Shown: positions 55,377-64,000 of the stretch, one piece after another
Position numbering within the stretch: the first letter of the stretch is position 1
Layout: every line of letters begins with the position of its first letter
Source of the DNA: Cryobacterium roopkundense
Lineage (GTDB): Bacteria > Actinomycetota > Actinomycetes > Actinomycetales > Microbacteriaceae
NCBI RefSeq assembly: GCF_014200405.1
Contig: NZ_JACHBQ010000002.1
Location: forward strand, 15,224 to 79,223
DNA: 64,000 nt
Reading direction: 5' to 3'
The notes under the pieces: generated by a model
Seen by the model: the letters and a program-made list of their open reading frames with translations, nothing else
Told to the model about the DNA's origin: nothing
Database searches by the model: none
Made by a program: the position numbers and the translations under genes

Positions 55377-55775
55377 CTAGAGCAGATCGGCGAGTTCGTC
55401 GATGGCGCCCATACGAGTTTTTTGCTGAGTGGCGAAGCGTTCCGCAAGCTCGCGTCTGTCACGCTGACGCTGGGTTTCAAAAGAGATGATGTCGCGGATA
55501 CGAATACGGCGATCACGTCCAACATGATGGGACACAATCTCACCTCGATCCAAGAGTTTGTATAAGTAAGTACGGCTAATCCCGAGGCGTGTCGCTGCCT
55601 GGTTCGGAGTGAGAGCAGCTGCTTCATCAAGAATCACAAGTTCAGCGCCGTCACGTAGGCAGCGCTGGAGGCTAAGAATGACATCACGAAGTTCAGGGCC
55701 TGCTTCCGTGGCCGCAAAACGCTCAAGTGCGTCGAGTTGATCTGCCGGGATCCCTGAAATCTGAATAGTCTGCAT
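55377..55775 (-). CDS. Excisionase-type HTH protein, first gene of the split operon
   Basis: 132 residues from MQTIQISGIPADQLDAL. The HTH_17 (MerR/excisionase-like) domain is ALTPNQAATRLGISRTYLYKLLDRGEIVSHHVGRDRRIRIRDIISFE (about residues 56-102). It is preceded by a small antitoxin-like region. Such proteins often precede PIN or other toxins and repress their own operon. Here the partner is the IS-disrupted gene. Confidence 0.82.
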   Translation of the reverse strand: MQTIQISGIPADQLDALERFAATEAGPELRDVILSLQRCLRDGAELVILDEAAALTPNQAATRLGISRTYLYKLLDRGEIVSHHVGRDRRIRIRDIISFETQRQRDRRELAERFATQQKTRMGAIDELADLL

Positions 55776-56189
55776 AATGCCCACCTACGGCATCTCTCAC
55801 TATCTGAAGTGTCACAGATGATTTATCTGTCACAGGTGACACTACCACTCGATCACTCGGTGTCAACCTCGAGCGAATACGACATCACGCGGACCTTTTC
55901 ATCCTTTGCGTCTCACTCAGCCATCCAGCGGGAGCGGACCAATCCCCGCCAAATGGAACGCTGACCTATCCGCAACACAATCAACGCGGGTGGGCTCGGC
56001 TTAGATTGCCCTAGTGGGTCCGAAATTCCTTAACATAGTCACCCAGTTGCCGGTCGTTTCACCCTTTACTGTGAAACGGATAACGCGCTTCACCACTAGA
56101 GGGACTCCATCCGGCTTGACCGCGGTCAACGCAATCAGTGGGGGGTGTCGCGAAACTGCACCCCGCCTGGCCGTGACCGCGCGGCCAGC
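55776..56189. other. Gap holding an operator, no gene
   Basis: The operator at 55809-55842 is the only clear signal; frames on the plus strand are shadows of the HEPN gene. Confidence 0.45.
55809..55842. promoter_or_regulatory. Operator with repeated TGTCACAG
   Basis: GTGTCACAG (55809-55817), TGTCACAG (55828-55835) and GTGACAC (55836-55842) make two direct copies and one inverted copy. Probable site for the HTH protein starting at 55775. Confidence 0.6.
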
Positions 56190-57521
56190 CTACGTCGTCG
56201 GTGAATCCTGTCGAAAAATGAGTTCATCCCAGTTGGGCGGCCAGTCCCCTTGCTCCGAGGCTTCGAGGGCTTTCCAGCAAGCCAGCTTGAGCACGCGGAG
56301 CACCTGGTCATTTATCTCCTGGAGTGTCACAGCCACCCCGTCGTACTTGAGGTCTTTCGAGGTCGGGGTGTTCCCGTGCGCGACCTTGCTCCTCACCGAG
56401 TACGCCGTCGTGAACAGGTTCTTTGTCCGCACGCGGTCCCCAAGCGAGGAAGTGTCGAGCCATAGGCCGGCGCGCGTCGAAAGTCGATACGACAATTCAC
56501 CATTTCCTAGCTCGGATAGATACAGTGCCTCAGCCGCAATCATCAAGTCAATTGTTGTATCCTCGGGCGCGCTCCTCTCTGCCGTTCGAGCGAGTCGTCG
56601 GAGAGCAAGGTCGATCGCTTTTGGAATCGAACCCTTCTGGACCAAGTGCCACGCCTTTGCAAATACCCCAATCTCAGCTTTGGTCCACTGCGGGAGCGAG
56701 CGCGACAGGGCTCCGTGACGAGAACTACTAAGCGACCCAGACGGCGGGGGCGTCAGTCGAACCGTCTCGAAGTACCCAACTGGCAATACGTGCGACGTCC
56801 GAGACAATACGAGAGCCAACTCGAGTACCCTTTCGTAGCGCTCAATTTGACCGCCACCTGCGCCCTCATGCAAAACTTCCAATGCCCCGTATTGGTATTG
56901 CGAGCGGGCTACCGCGAATTCCCTATAGTTTTTCGGCCACAAAACGTTGAGGTTGAGTGCCCACGCAAGATCTTCGGGCGACAGCGGCGTCACGAACACA
57001 TTGGGTTCCAATTCGACAGGGCCATCAATGTCGGGCGATAGAGGAATAACCCATCGCGTTGAGTACCGCTTGGTGGACCGTAGGAAGTTGACTACCTCTG
57101 TCACTCGCGAAGGAAGGCGGTCGCGATCTACCGACACTTTCAATTGGCTCCCATCAAACCCGTCGACAAAGCGCAAGACAAGAACTAAGGCGATCGTCAT
57201 CTCGATTGACACCCCCTCGACCTGGACAGGCGAGGGACCGTCATCCAACAGCGTGCTGATGGCCGCCTCGGCAGCCGGCCAGCTCACCAGTTTTCCAAGC
57301 TCATCCGCGACAGTGACATTCCGATGCCACTCGATACTCGCCCGGACGGGGATGTACTGAACGATGGCCGTTTCCTGTATCTCTGACTTCTTCCCTACCT
57401 CCCAACCCGAGTGGAAATCGCGCACTGTGAAATCATTCGAGTGAGAATCGAGGTAGTCACCTGCTTCCCTCCCCCAGGTTGAGATCGCGATCTCGATTTC
57501 CTCAATTGATGCGCGGGACAA
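56190..57521 (-). CDS. HEPN-domain protein (ApeA-like)
   Basis: 443 residues. The N-terminal 280 residues are beta-rich and unassigned (VFVTPLSPEDLAWALNLNV, GPVELEPN). The C-terminus is helical, with DLMIAAEALYLSELGNGELSYRLSTRAGLWLD and the HEPN signature RSKVAHG (Arg-X4-His) near residue 385. ApeA-type HEPN proteins are RNases in abortive anti-phage defence. Whether this one is active is unknown. No obvious partner gene. Confidence 0.7.
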   Translation of the reverse strand: MSRASIEEIEIAISTWGREAGDYLDSHSNDFTVRDFHSGWEVGKKSEIQETAIVQYIPVRASIEWHRNVTVADELGKLVSWPAAEAAISTLLDDGPSPVQVEGVSIEMTIALVLVLRFVDGFDGSQLKVSVDRDRLPSRVTEVVNFLRSTKRYSTRWVIPLSPDIDGPVELEPNVFVTPLSPEDLAWALNLNVLWPKNYREFAVARSQYQYGALEVLHEGAGGGQIERYERVLELALVLSRTSHVLPVGYFETVRLTPPPSGSLSSSRHGALSRSLPQWTKAEIGVFAKAWHLVQKGSIPKAIDLALRRLARTAERSAPEDTTIDLMIAAEALYLSELGNGELSYRLSTRAGLWLDTSSLGDRVRTKNLFTTAYSVRSKVAHGNTPTSKDLKYDGVAVTLQEINDQVLRVLKLACWKALEASEQGDWPPNWDELIFRQDSPTT

Positions 57522-57649
57522 GCTGCTCCTCCATTGAACGTCGTGGCCTGAATCTATCCATTTAACTAGCGGCTAGGCCATGACGGTACTCACCGTCAGT
57601 TGCGAGACATCCTGCATCGCAACGAAAGACCCAGGCCTCGAACGGGCTT

Positions 57650-58264
57650 CTACTTCTTGGAGAGAAGCCTCTGACCGTCAGGTCGCAGCTCCCCCGTCGG
57701 GGAAACATGGCGATACAGCGTCTGCCGTGTAATCCCGAGCTCCACGCAGAGAGCGCCGACCTTCGTCTCCTTCTGCCCCATCGCCGCCATGGCCAGGCGA
57801 ATCTTGGCCGGCGTCATCTTGAACGGGCGCCCGCCGGTCCTCCCCCGCGCTCGCGCCGCGGCCAGCCCGGCGACGGTGCGCTCAGAGATGAGGGCCCGCT
57901 CAAACTCGGCCAGGGCAGCGAAGATCCCGAAGACGAGCTTCCCGGACGCGGTTGTGGTGTCGATCGCTGCGCCCTCCCCCGTGAGCACTTTGAGGCCGAT
58001 GCCACGGTCTGTGAGGTCATGGACGGTGTTGACGAGGTGGCGCAGGTCTCGACCGAGTCGGTCGAGTTTCCAAACCAGAAGCGTGTCGCCCTCGCGGAGG
58101 GCCTTCAGGCACGCCGCCAACTGCGGGCGGTCATCCTTCTTGCCGGAGGCCTGGTCCTCATAGAGTTGATCCGACTCGACACCGGCAACCAGAAGCGCAT
58201 CGCTCTGGAGATCAGTGCTCTGCGACCCGTCAGCCTTCGATACCCGCATGTATCCGACGAGCAT
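57650..58264 (-). CDS. Serine resolvase/invertase (Tn3-type)
   Basis: 204 residues from MLVGYMRVSKADGSQSTDLQ; the catalytic Ser is at the first motif (VSK), with DRLGRDLRHLV later. The usual long E helix and C-terminal HTH (TKVGALCVELGITRQTLYRHVSPTGELRP) follow. No Tn3 transposase is seen in the window. A relic of its 3' end is at 51001-51107, 6.5 kb to the left. The AT-rich 58265-58400 region probably holds the res site. Confidence 0.93.
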   Translation of the reverse strand: MLVGYMRVSKADGSQSTDLQSDALLVAGVESDQLYEDQASGKKDDRPQLAACLKALREGDTLLVWKLDRLGRDLRHLVNTVHDLTDRGIGLKVLTGEGAAIDTTTASGKLVFGIFAALAEFERALISERTVAGLAAARARGRTGGRPFKMTPAKIRLAMAAMGQKETKVGALCVELGITRQTLYRHVSPTGELRPDGQRLLSKK

Positions 58265-58561
58265 GCTGACCCCTGTCATTTATACGTTCGATTACGTGAC
58301 AACACAATAGCATCGCGCAGAAAACCAAAAGTTGTCATGTAACCCGTCAAATATTCTAAGTGTTGCAAAGGCAGAAGGTCACAATTTATGTGATGAACGT
58401 TGTTAGTGTCGCGTAGGTGCTGAAACTGAGGCCACCTCCGGCGAACATCAAGCCATTTCTCGCGCGTCTCTCATAACAAATTGGTGAAAAATTCCCGCTA
58501 GCCTGACACGAGACGACCTCACGCCGCGCTGCGGGCCATTGCTGGGGTCTAGGGGGCAACA

Positions 58562-58945
58562 ATGACGAACGCTTCACCACCTGCGGGCTGGTACCTCGAT
58601 CCAAGTGATGGAAGATTGAACCGGTGGTGGGACGGGAACGCTTGGACCGAGCACTCCGCTCCGATTCCACAAACGATCGCCATGCAGCCGTTGCGTGCGG
58701 GTAAGTCGATGCAGACCACCTATCTGCTTGCAATTTTCCTCGGTGGGTTCGGCGTCCACCGCTTCTACTTGGGTCGCCACGTCTCCGCTTCGATTCTCTT
58801 GGCTATTACCATCGTCGCGGTGATCGCAGGCACCACGAGCGACTCGGGGACGAGCCCTTTGCTGGCGGTGGTGTGGATCTGGACCATCGTTGACCTGTTC
58901 CTGATTCCGGCAATGGTGCGTTCAACTAGGGCTCCACGAGCATGA
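58562..58945 (+). CDS. DUF2510-TM2 membrane protein
   Basis: 127 residues. The N-terminal DUF2510 (PPAGWYLDPSDGRLNRWWDGNAWTEH) is followed by a TM2 domain (TYLLAIFLGGFGVHRFYLGRH and two membrane helices). Function unknown. Its stop overlaps the ATG of the next DUF2510 gene by 4 bp. Confidence 0.88.
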   Translation: MTNASPPAGWYLDPSDGRLNRWWDGNAWTEHSAPIPQTIAMQPLRAGKSMQTTYLLAIFLGGFGVHRFYLGRHVSASILLAITIVAVIAGTTSDSGTSPLLAVVWIWTIVDLFLIPAMVRSTRAPRA

Positions 58946-59496
58946 CAAGTCAGTATCCACCTCCGCCCCCAGGCTGGTATCCAGAACAAACGCAGCGTGG
59001 ACTTATGCGCTGGTGGGATGGCGCGCAATGGACCGACCATCAGCAAGCAGTAGCTACCGAGCCACTACCCCCGCCAAAGATCAGGGCCTCAGGTTGCCTC
59101 GTCGCATTCCTCGTGGTCTTGGGGATCACGGTTGTCGGCATAGCTGCCTTCATCGGGGTGGGCGCGTCAACCGGTGGCGCCGTTTCAGAACAACAGGACG
59201 AGGGATTCAAAGTCGTGTACCACGCAGGCGGCTCAGCAACGGGCGGGTCAATCACGATGTCTACTCCAAACGGCATTCAACAACATGATGTCTCGCTCCC
59301 ACTGAAGTCGACCTCTGGTGAGACCGGAGTTCACTTCACGGTGGGCAATGGCGAGTTCCTTTCCATCATGATCCAGAACCAGGCCGACACCGGCACCGTG
59401 ACGTGCGAGATCGTCGTGGACGGAGCGACAGTCGCGCAAAACACAACGAGCGCTGCGTACGGAATAGCGAGCTGCGACTACGGGATCCCCTATTAG
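58942..59496 (+). CDS. DUF2510 membrane protein with MmpS-like ectodomain
   Basis: 184 residues. DUF2510 at 9-33 (PGWYPEQTQRGLMRWWDGAQWTDH), one membrane helix (CLVAFLVVLGITVVGIAAFIGV), then an exported beta domain with VTCEIVVDGATVAQNTTSAAYGIASCD, resembling MmpS-type accessory proteins. Probably partners the preceding protein. Confidence 0.78.
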   Translation: MTSQYPPPPPGWYPEQTQRGLMRWWDGAQWTDHQQAVATEPLPPPKIRASGCLVAFLVVLGITVVGIAAFIGVGASTGGAVSEQQDEGFKVVYHAGGSATGGSITMSTPNGIQQHDVSLPLKSTSGETGVHFTVGNGEFLSIMIQNQADTGTVTCEIVVDGATVAQNTTSAAYGIASCDYGIPY

Positions 59497-59499
59497 AAC

Positions 59500-59782
59500 T
59501 GCACGATCGCCGGATCATATCAGGAGGCTGTCCGCGTCCACTTCTCGAGTCTTTGCCACCACGAAGGCACGCACCACTGCCACTGGTCCTCCACTCAAAG
59601 TTGTCAGGTAGACCCGCAGTGAGTGCGAGCGGAAACTTGACTACGACTGTCATACCGTCATTGGTCACATCAAACTCACCACCCTGAGTTCGGTCCCACC
59701 CTTCAGACGAGTCAGCGAGGTGCCATTTTGAGCCGTCACTAAGGAAAGCATTGAGGGTGACATAGCTGGTCTCAGATCCTGT
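59500..59782 (-). pseudogene. Leftward gene fragment cut by the CRISPR array
   Basis: The leftward frame encodes a coherent beta-domain stretch (SYVTLNAFLSDGSKWHLADSSEGWDRTQGGEFDVTNDGMTVVVKFPLALTAGL). It begins where the last CRISPR repeat ends, with no start codon or 5' part. Likely a truncated lipoprotein-like gene. The family is not identified. Confidence 0.5.
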
Positions 59783-62738
59783 TTCTCGCAGGGCGCCTAC
59801 GCGGGGAGGGGGCCAACACCACTTCGGCGTACTGCCCTGCAATGGGAACACCCCGCCTACGCGGGGAAGGGCTGATCGGCCTGTGCGATGACCGGACATC
59901 TGTGGGAACACCCCCGCCTACGCGGGGAAGGGGTCTTCGGAGCCACGTCATCCTCCGCCTGGGCGGGAACACCCCCGCCTACGCGGGGAAGGGGACATTG
60001 GCAGAATTCATTCCGGCCATAGTGGGGGAACACCCCCGCCTACGCGGGGAAGGGTCGTACCAGCCGGCATCAGCCACCGTGTTGCTGGGAACACCCCCGC
60101 CTACGCGGGGAAGGGCGGTGATCGACACTCAGGGCAACAACACAAACGGGAACACCCCCGCCTACGCGGGGAAGGGTCGAGACTCATGCCGACAGCGTGG
60201 GCGGCATCGGGAACACCCCCGCCTACGCGGGGAAGGGTCAGGCAGGTACAGCCCCGTGGTGATGGAGCGGGGAACACCCCCTCCTACGCGGGGAAGGGTG
60301 AAACCCGCCACCGTGGACCGGGCATCCATTGGGAACACCCCCGCCTACGCGGGGAAGGGGTCTGCGACACCCGGCCGGCGAGCATGATCATGGGAACACC
60401 CCCGCCTACGCGGGGAAGGGGGCTTCGACACCAGTGGGCTTGTGCAACTGAAGGGAACACCCCCGCCTACGCGGGGAAGGGCAAGCGCCCGTATTCGAGT
60501 CTCCGTTGTACACGGGAACACCCCCGCCTACGCGGGGAAGGGATCGAACCAGAACACGACCACGGCGCGCCTGAGGGAACACCCCCGCCTACGCGGGGAA
60601 GGGGCGTCTGGGCTCGCCCTGACCCTCGAAAACTCGGGAACACCCCCGCCTACGCGGGGAAGGGACCCCACACCCGCATGCTCGCCGTCATGCCGCGGGA
60701 ACACCCCCGCCTACGCGGGGAAGGGCGCCGGCCACCCTTCACCGCCCACTGGGTTATGGGAACACCCCCGCCTACGCGGGGAAGGGCCAGCGCACCGGAC
60801 GGCACGAGGGAAGAATGAGGGAACACCCCCGCCTACGCGGGGAAGGGGATACCAAGCCGTGTGGGTGAACGGCGCGTGGGGGAACACCCCCGCCTACGCG
60901 GGGAAGGGTATGGTGTGGATGCGCCACTATTGCAGGTGGCGGGAACACCCCCGCCTACGCGGGGAAGGGCTTACCTGAATGGGCGGATAGCTCGGTACTG
61001 AGGGAACACCCCCGCCTACGCGGGGAAGGGCCTCATGATTGGGAGCGACGGCCAGCCAGTCACCGGAACACCCCCGCCTACGCGGGGAAGGGAGCTCAGG
61101 GGAATGGTGATCCACGGCTTCGGGGGGAACACCCCCGCCTACGCGGGGAAGGGTTCCGAGAACCGACGAATATCACCACGTCAGGGGGAACACCCCCGCC
61201 TACGCGGGGAAGGGCCCGGTCAACCCTGTCTCGTTTCGTCGCCCGGGGGAACACCCCCGCCTACGCGGGGAAGGGTCCGCACACGTCATCAGGCCAGTGC
61301 GGTGATTGGGAACACCCCCGCCTACGCGGGGAAGGGTTCGGCGTGAAGGCCCCGCGGTTCGTACTTGAGGGAACACCCCCGCCTACGCGGGGAAGGGCGT
61401 AATTGCGGGGCGTGCATTGCCGCGCCGGGGGAACACCCCCGCCTACGCGGGGAAGGGCGTAATTGCGGGGCGTGCATTGCCGCGCCGGGGGAACACCCCC
61501 GCCTACGCGGGGAAGGGGTGAGGTCATCGACCCGAACGAAACCGGACTTGGGAACACCCCCGCCTACGCGGGGAAGGGCGCAGATCCCCGCAACGCAGCC
61601 CGCGTCCATCGGGAACACCCCCGCCTACGCGGGGAAGGGCGTGATCGACACGAGCGAACCCTTGCGGACGGTGGGAACACCCCCGCCTACGCGGGGAAGG
61701 GCTTCGAGGAATGGTCGGCGGGCAAGCGCGACAAGGAACACCCCCGCCTACGCGGGGAAGGGTCGGGAGTCATGCCCGCGACCATCTCAACGGCGGGAAC
61801 ACCCCCGCCTACGCGGGGAAGGGGTGTCCGGGGCATCTCCAAATCCGTGCACACTGGGAACACCCCCGCCTACGCGGGGAAGGGTCCGGTCACTTCATCC
61901 ATGAGCACATCGCAATGGGAACACCCCCGCCTACGCGGGGAAGGGTACAGCATCCCAAGTGGAGGTGAGCGCGTCGCGGGAACACCCCCGCCTACGCGGG
62001 GAAGGGTCCTGACCACCGTAGATAGCCAAATCAACGGCGGGAACACCCCCGCCTACGCGGGGAAGGGCCGCCGTTGATGCCTACACAGTCACCCGCATTG
62101 GGAACACCCCCGCCTACGCGGGGAAGGGTGATCGGCCTGGGCGATGACCGGACATCTGGTGGGAACACCCCCGCCTACGCGGGGAAGGGCCGAATTGCGT
62201 GCGACTCAGGATGGTCTGTCAGGGAACACCCCCGCCTACGCGGGGAAGGGGGCATCCTTGTCGAGACCGACACGGTGCCTTCGGGAACACCCCCGCCTAC
62301 GCGGGGAAGGGTTTGCCTACGGCACCGGTCGATTCGATAATGAGGGAACACCCCCGCCTACGCGGGGAAGGGCCCCACGATGATGTGGGGGCCTTCGTTA
62401 TTTAGGGAACACCCCCGCCTACGCGGGGAAGGGAGTCGGGGAAGCCACCAGTTGCAGCCGGGGGAGGGAACACCCCCGCCTACGCGGGGAAGGGTGACCA
62501 CTGAGCAGGTCGCAGAAGCCGCCGAGGGGAACACCCCCGCCTACGCGGGGAAGGGTTGCCGTCCCAGTCCGGTCCGAACTCGAGTGCGGGAACACCCCCG
62601 CCTACGCGGGGAAGGGGCGAAGTCCCACCCGACACAACCGTCTGCCACGGGAACACCCCCGCCTACGCGGGGAAGGGCCTCGCCCACGGCGTTGAAGATG
62701 TCGGCGGCAGGGAACACCCCCGCCTACGCGGGGAAGGG
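59783..62738 (-). CRISPR. Type I-E CRISPR array, 49 repeats and 48 spacers
   Basis: 29-bp repeats beginning GGGAACACCCCCGCC and ending GCGGGGAAGGG on the plus strand, with spacers of 31-33 bp, mostly 32. The first unit (59783-59811) is badly degenerate and the second (59844-59871) lacks one C, marking the distal end. Read leftward, the repeat has stem CCCCGC/GCGGGG and an 8-nt tail GTGTTCCC, as for I-E crRNA handles. Transcription is therefore on the minus strand and the newest end is at 62738, beside cas2. Repeats near 60270, 61064 and 61734 carry single changes. Confidence 0.97.
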
Positions 62739-62756
62739 ACTTCCTGACCAGGGATT

Positions 62757-63074
62757 CTAATCTGGAAAAGGCTCCGAATCGTAATATGCTCCTTCTGGAA
62801 TGCTCCTAAGGAGCTCGAATCCATCCATGTCGACCACTTCTTTGCCCCGGCCTTGATGGAGACGGACTTTGAAACCTTGTTCGTTGGTTGCTTCACTTGT
62901 CACCAACACAATTTCGCCCTCTCCGGCGGCGTCCGTGACTCGGGACCAGAGAGAATCAACGATTCGTCTGGACACATTTCCCACGTAAAGTCCAGTGCCA
63001 TATTCGACAAGGAACCTGCTGAGGTATCCGCGGAGATGGTCTGGAACTGCGGTGATTCGCAAAGTGACGAACAT
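62757..63074 (-). CDS. cas2: Cas2 (type I-E)
   Basis: 105 residues from MFVTLRITAVPDHLRGYLSRFLVEYGTGLYVGNVSRRIVDSLW; RBS GGAGG lies inside the end of cas1. The pattern matches I-E Cas2 (YgbF type), which forms the Cas1-Cas2 integration complex. Its stop lies only 18 bp before the first repeat, so any leader must overlap the cas2 coding sequence or be very short. Confidence 0.93.
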   Translation of the reverse strand: MFVTLRITAVPDHLRGYLSRFLVEYGTGLYVGNVSRRIVDSLWSRVTDAAGEGEIVLVTSEATNEQGFKVRLHQGRGKEVVDMDGFELLRSIPEGAYYDSEPFPD

Positions 63075-63078
63075 CGGA

Positions 63079-64000
63079 TCACACCTCCGGCTGCCCGTAG
63101 TTGGTGTGCCCGGCGACCGTTCCAATGTCGTCAAGCAAGACGTCGCCGTCGATGTCGCTGAGATGTGGCGAGAGTATCCGCATGGTCATGGTCAACATGT
63201 CTTCAAGGGTGCGTCGTTGGGTGATCACTGACCTCACCTTTCGTCGAACAAACCCCTGAGGGTCCTTTTCCTTCGCGCTCAAGAACGCTACGGGCAGAGT
63301 GATGGTCTGCTTGTAGACATCTGCCAGGTCGTAGAAAAGCGCTCGAGCGTCGCCCTGGTGGATGACACCCAATGCCGGGTTGAGCGAAAGGGCGGAGCAA
63401 ACCGAGGCGGCGACCCCATAGAGAATGGAGTTCCCGAGGTTGAGCCCGACGTTGACGGGGTCCTCGGCGGCCGTCTCGCGTCGAAATTTGATTCCGTGCT
63501 TCAGTGCAAGGCGCTTGTACTCGGCCCTCATCATCTGGCCTTCGAGACCACGTAGTGTGGCAATCCGGGCATTGACCGGGAGGGGCATCCCGCCCAAGCG
63601 CGCCTTGTAGAGTTGCCGCGCGGCCGCCACGCGATGGGATGAAGAGGCCCAGAGCCGAGCCTGTGCTTCTGCCCAGCGCGCTGAACCTGTCAACGGTCGA
63701 GCTGTGGCGTACGAGTTGATGCCTCCTCCGCCGGTGAACATGAGAGTCGTTCCAGCGGCAGCCAGAGATGATGCCGCGGCGTGACTGAGAGATGTTCCCG
63801 GGCCGAGCATGACGACCGCGATTGATCCGATGGGCACGCGGATCTGCCCACGAGTGTTGCCCGTTTCATCCGATTGAAGGGCGATAACTCCCGTCTTATC
63901 CTGGATGATTTGCGCGTGTTCGAGATAGAGGTAGCTGACTCGGTCTGTGAGGCGAACCTGTTCTCCCGCGCCAATGTTGGCGAATTCCAGTGCCCGCTCC
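63079..64000 (-). CDS. cas1: Cas1 (type I-E), N-terminus beyond the window
   Basis: The frame stays open to the right edge and adds an N-terminal part (RLTDRVSYLYLEHAQIIQ) before the 63837 GTG, so the true start lies outside. Catalytic features of Cas1: RGLEGQMMRAEY (Glu), VIHQGDARALFYDLADVYK (His and Asp). It integrates new spacers together with Cas2. Spacing to cas2 is 4 bp, so they are co-transcribed. Confidence 0.95.
   Translation of the reverse strand, partial: ERALEFANIGAGEQVRLTDRVSYLYLEHAQIIQDKTGVIALQSDETGNTRGQIRVPIGSIAVVMLGPGTSLSHAAASSLAAAGTTLMFTGGGGINSYATARPLTGSARWAEAQARLWASSSHRVAAARQLYKARLGGMPLPVNARIATLRGLEGQMMRAEYKRLALKHGIKFRRETAAEDPVNVGLNLGNSILYGVAASVCSALSLNPALGVIHQGDARALFYDLADVYKQTITLPVAFLSAKEKDPQGFVRRKVRSVITQRRTLEDMLTMTMRILSPHLSDIDGDVLLDDIGTVAGHTNYGQPEV

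Noticed and set aside
57650..58264. The serine resolvase as integrase of the whole element
   Set aside because: Too short for a large serine integrase; Tn3-type resolvase features only.
59842..62760. Several ORFs encoding GNTPAYAGKG-type repeats
   Set aside because: Translations of CRISPR repeats, since the 61-bp period leaves frames open; not proteins.

Overview
The window looks like about 64 kb of a large conjugative plasmid, or less likely an integrative conjugative element, from a high-GC actinobacterium, probably Micrococcales/Microbacteriaceae. This rests on GC-rich codon use and on actinobacterial families: SCO6880-like, DUF4913, DUF2510, ANTAR regulators and a TY-Chap-like protein. 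There is an AEP-type plasmid replication protein, a complete-looking conjugation operon and a MobF relaxase, but no tyrosine integrase.

Layout. 1-6.5 kb: leftward genes (a partial gene, a DRGH nuclease, DprA-like, ParB/Srx-like and unknown proteins). Four of them sit behind copies of one leader module that can fold into a long imperfect hairpin. This resembles a conjugative leading region with single-stranded-DNA promoters. 6.5-13.4 kb: a relic of the rep 3' end, an alpha/beta hydrolase, a MEDS-ANTAR regulator, the AEP-type Rep and small DNA-binding proteins. 13.7-24 kb: a rightward type IV secretion operon (ParA/MinD-like ATPase, pilin-like, VirB8/TcpC-like, VirB6-like, SCO6880-like, VirB4-like, wall hydrolase, VirD4 coupling protein, DUF4913).

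24.6-32.1 kb: an accessory array of single unrelated genes (Nudix+LOG, SRPBCC/HxlR pair, DUF2283, two GNATs, VOC, unknowns) separated by about ten same-direction copies of a degenerate 27-bp motif. This is an integron-like layout with no integrase visible. 32.3-50.8 kb: AAA ATPase, two paralogous MbcA/ParS-like antitoxin genes sharing a conserved upstream region, a headless DUF3800-like ORF, the TrwC/TraA relaxase, a DUF1016 PDDEXK nuclease, a GAF-ANTAR regulator, a frameshifted lipoprotein, DUF1643, and a membrane protein with near-identical 54-residue repeats.

50.9-58.3 kb: a mobile-element zone with a resolvase relic, an IS3-type element and an IS256-type element. The IS256-type element has perfect 8-bp target duplications and splits a two-part operon gene. 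A HEPN (ApeA-like) protein and a serine resolvase follow. 58.5-64 kb: two DUF2510 membrane proteins, then a type I-E CRISPR array of 49 repeats next to cas2 and cas1, with cas1 running off the right edge.

Working together: Rep and the regulators maintain the plasmid. The relaxase, coupling protein and T4SS move it. The hairpin-leader genes may act early in a new host. The cassette-like region, antitoxin-like genes, HEPN protein and CRISPR-Cas are cargo.
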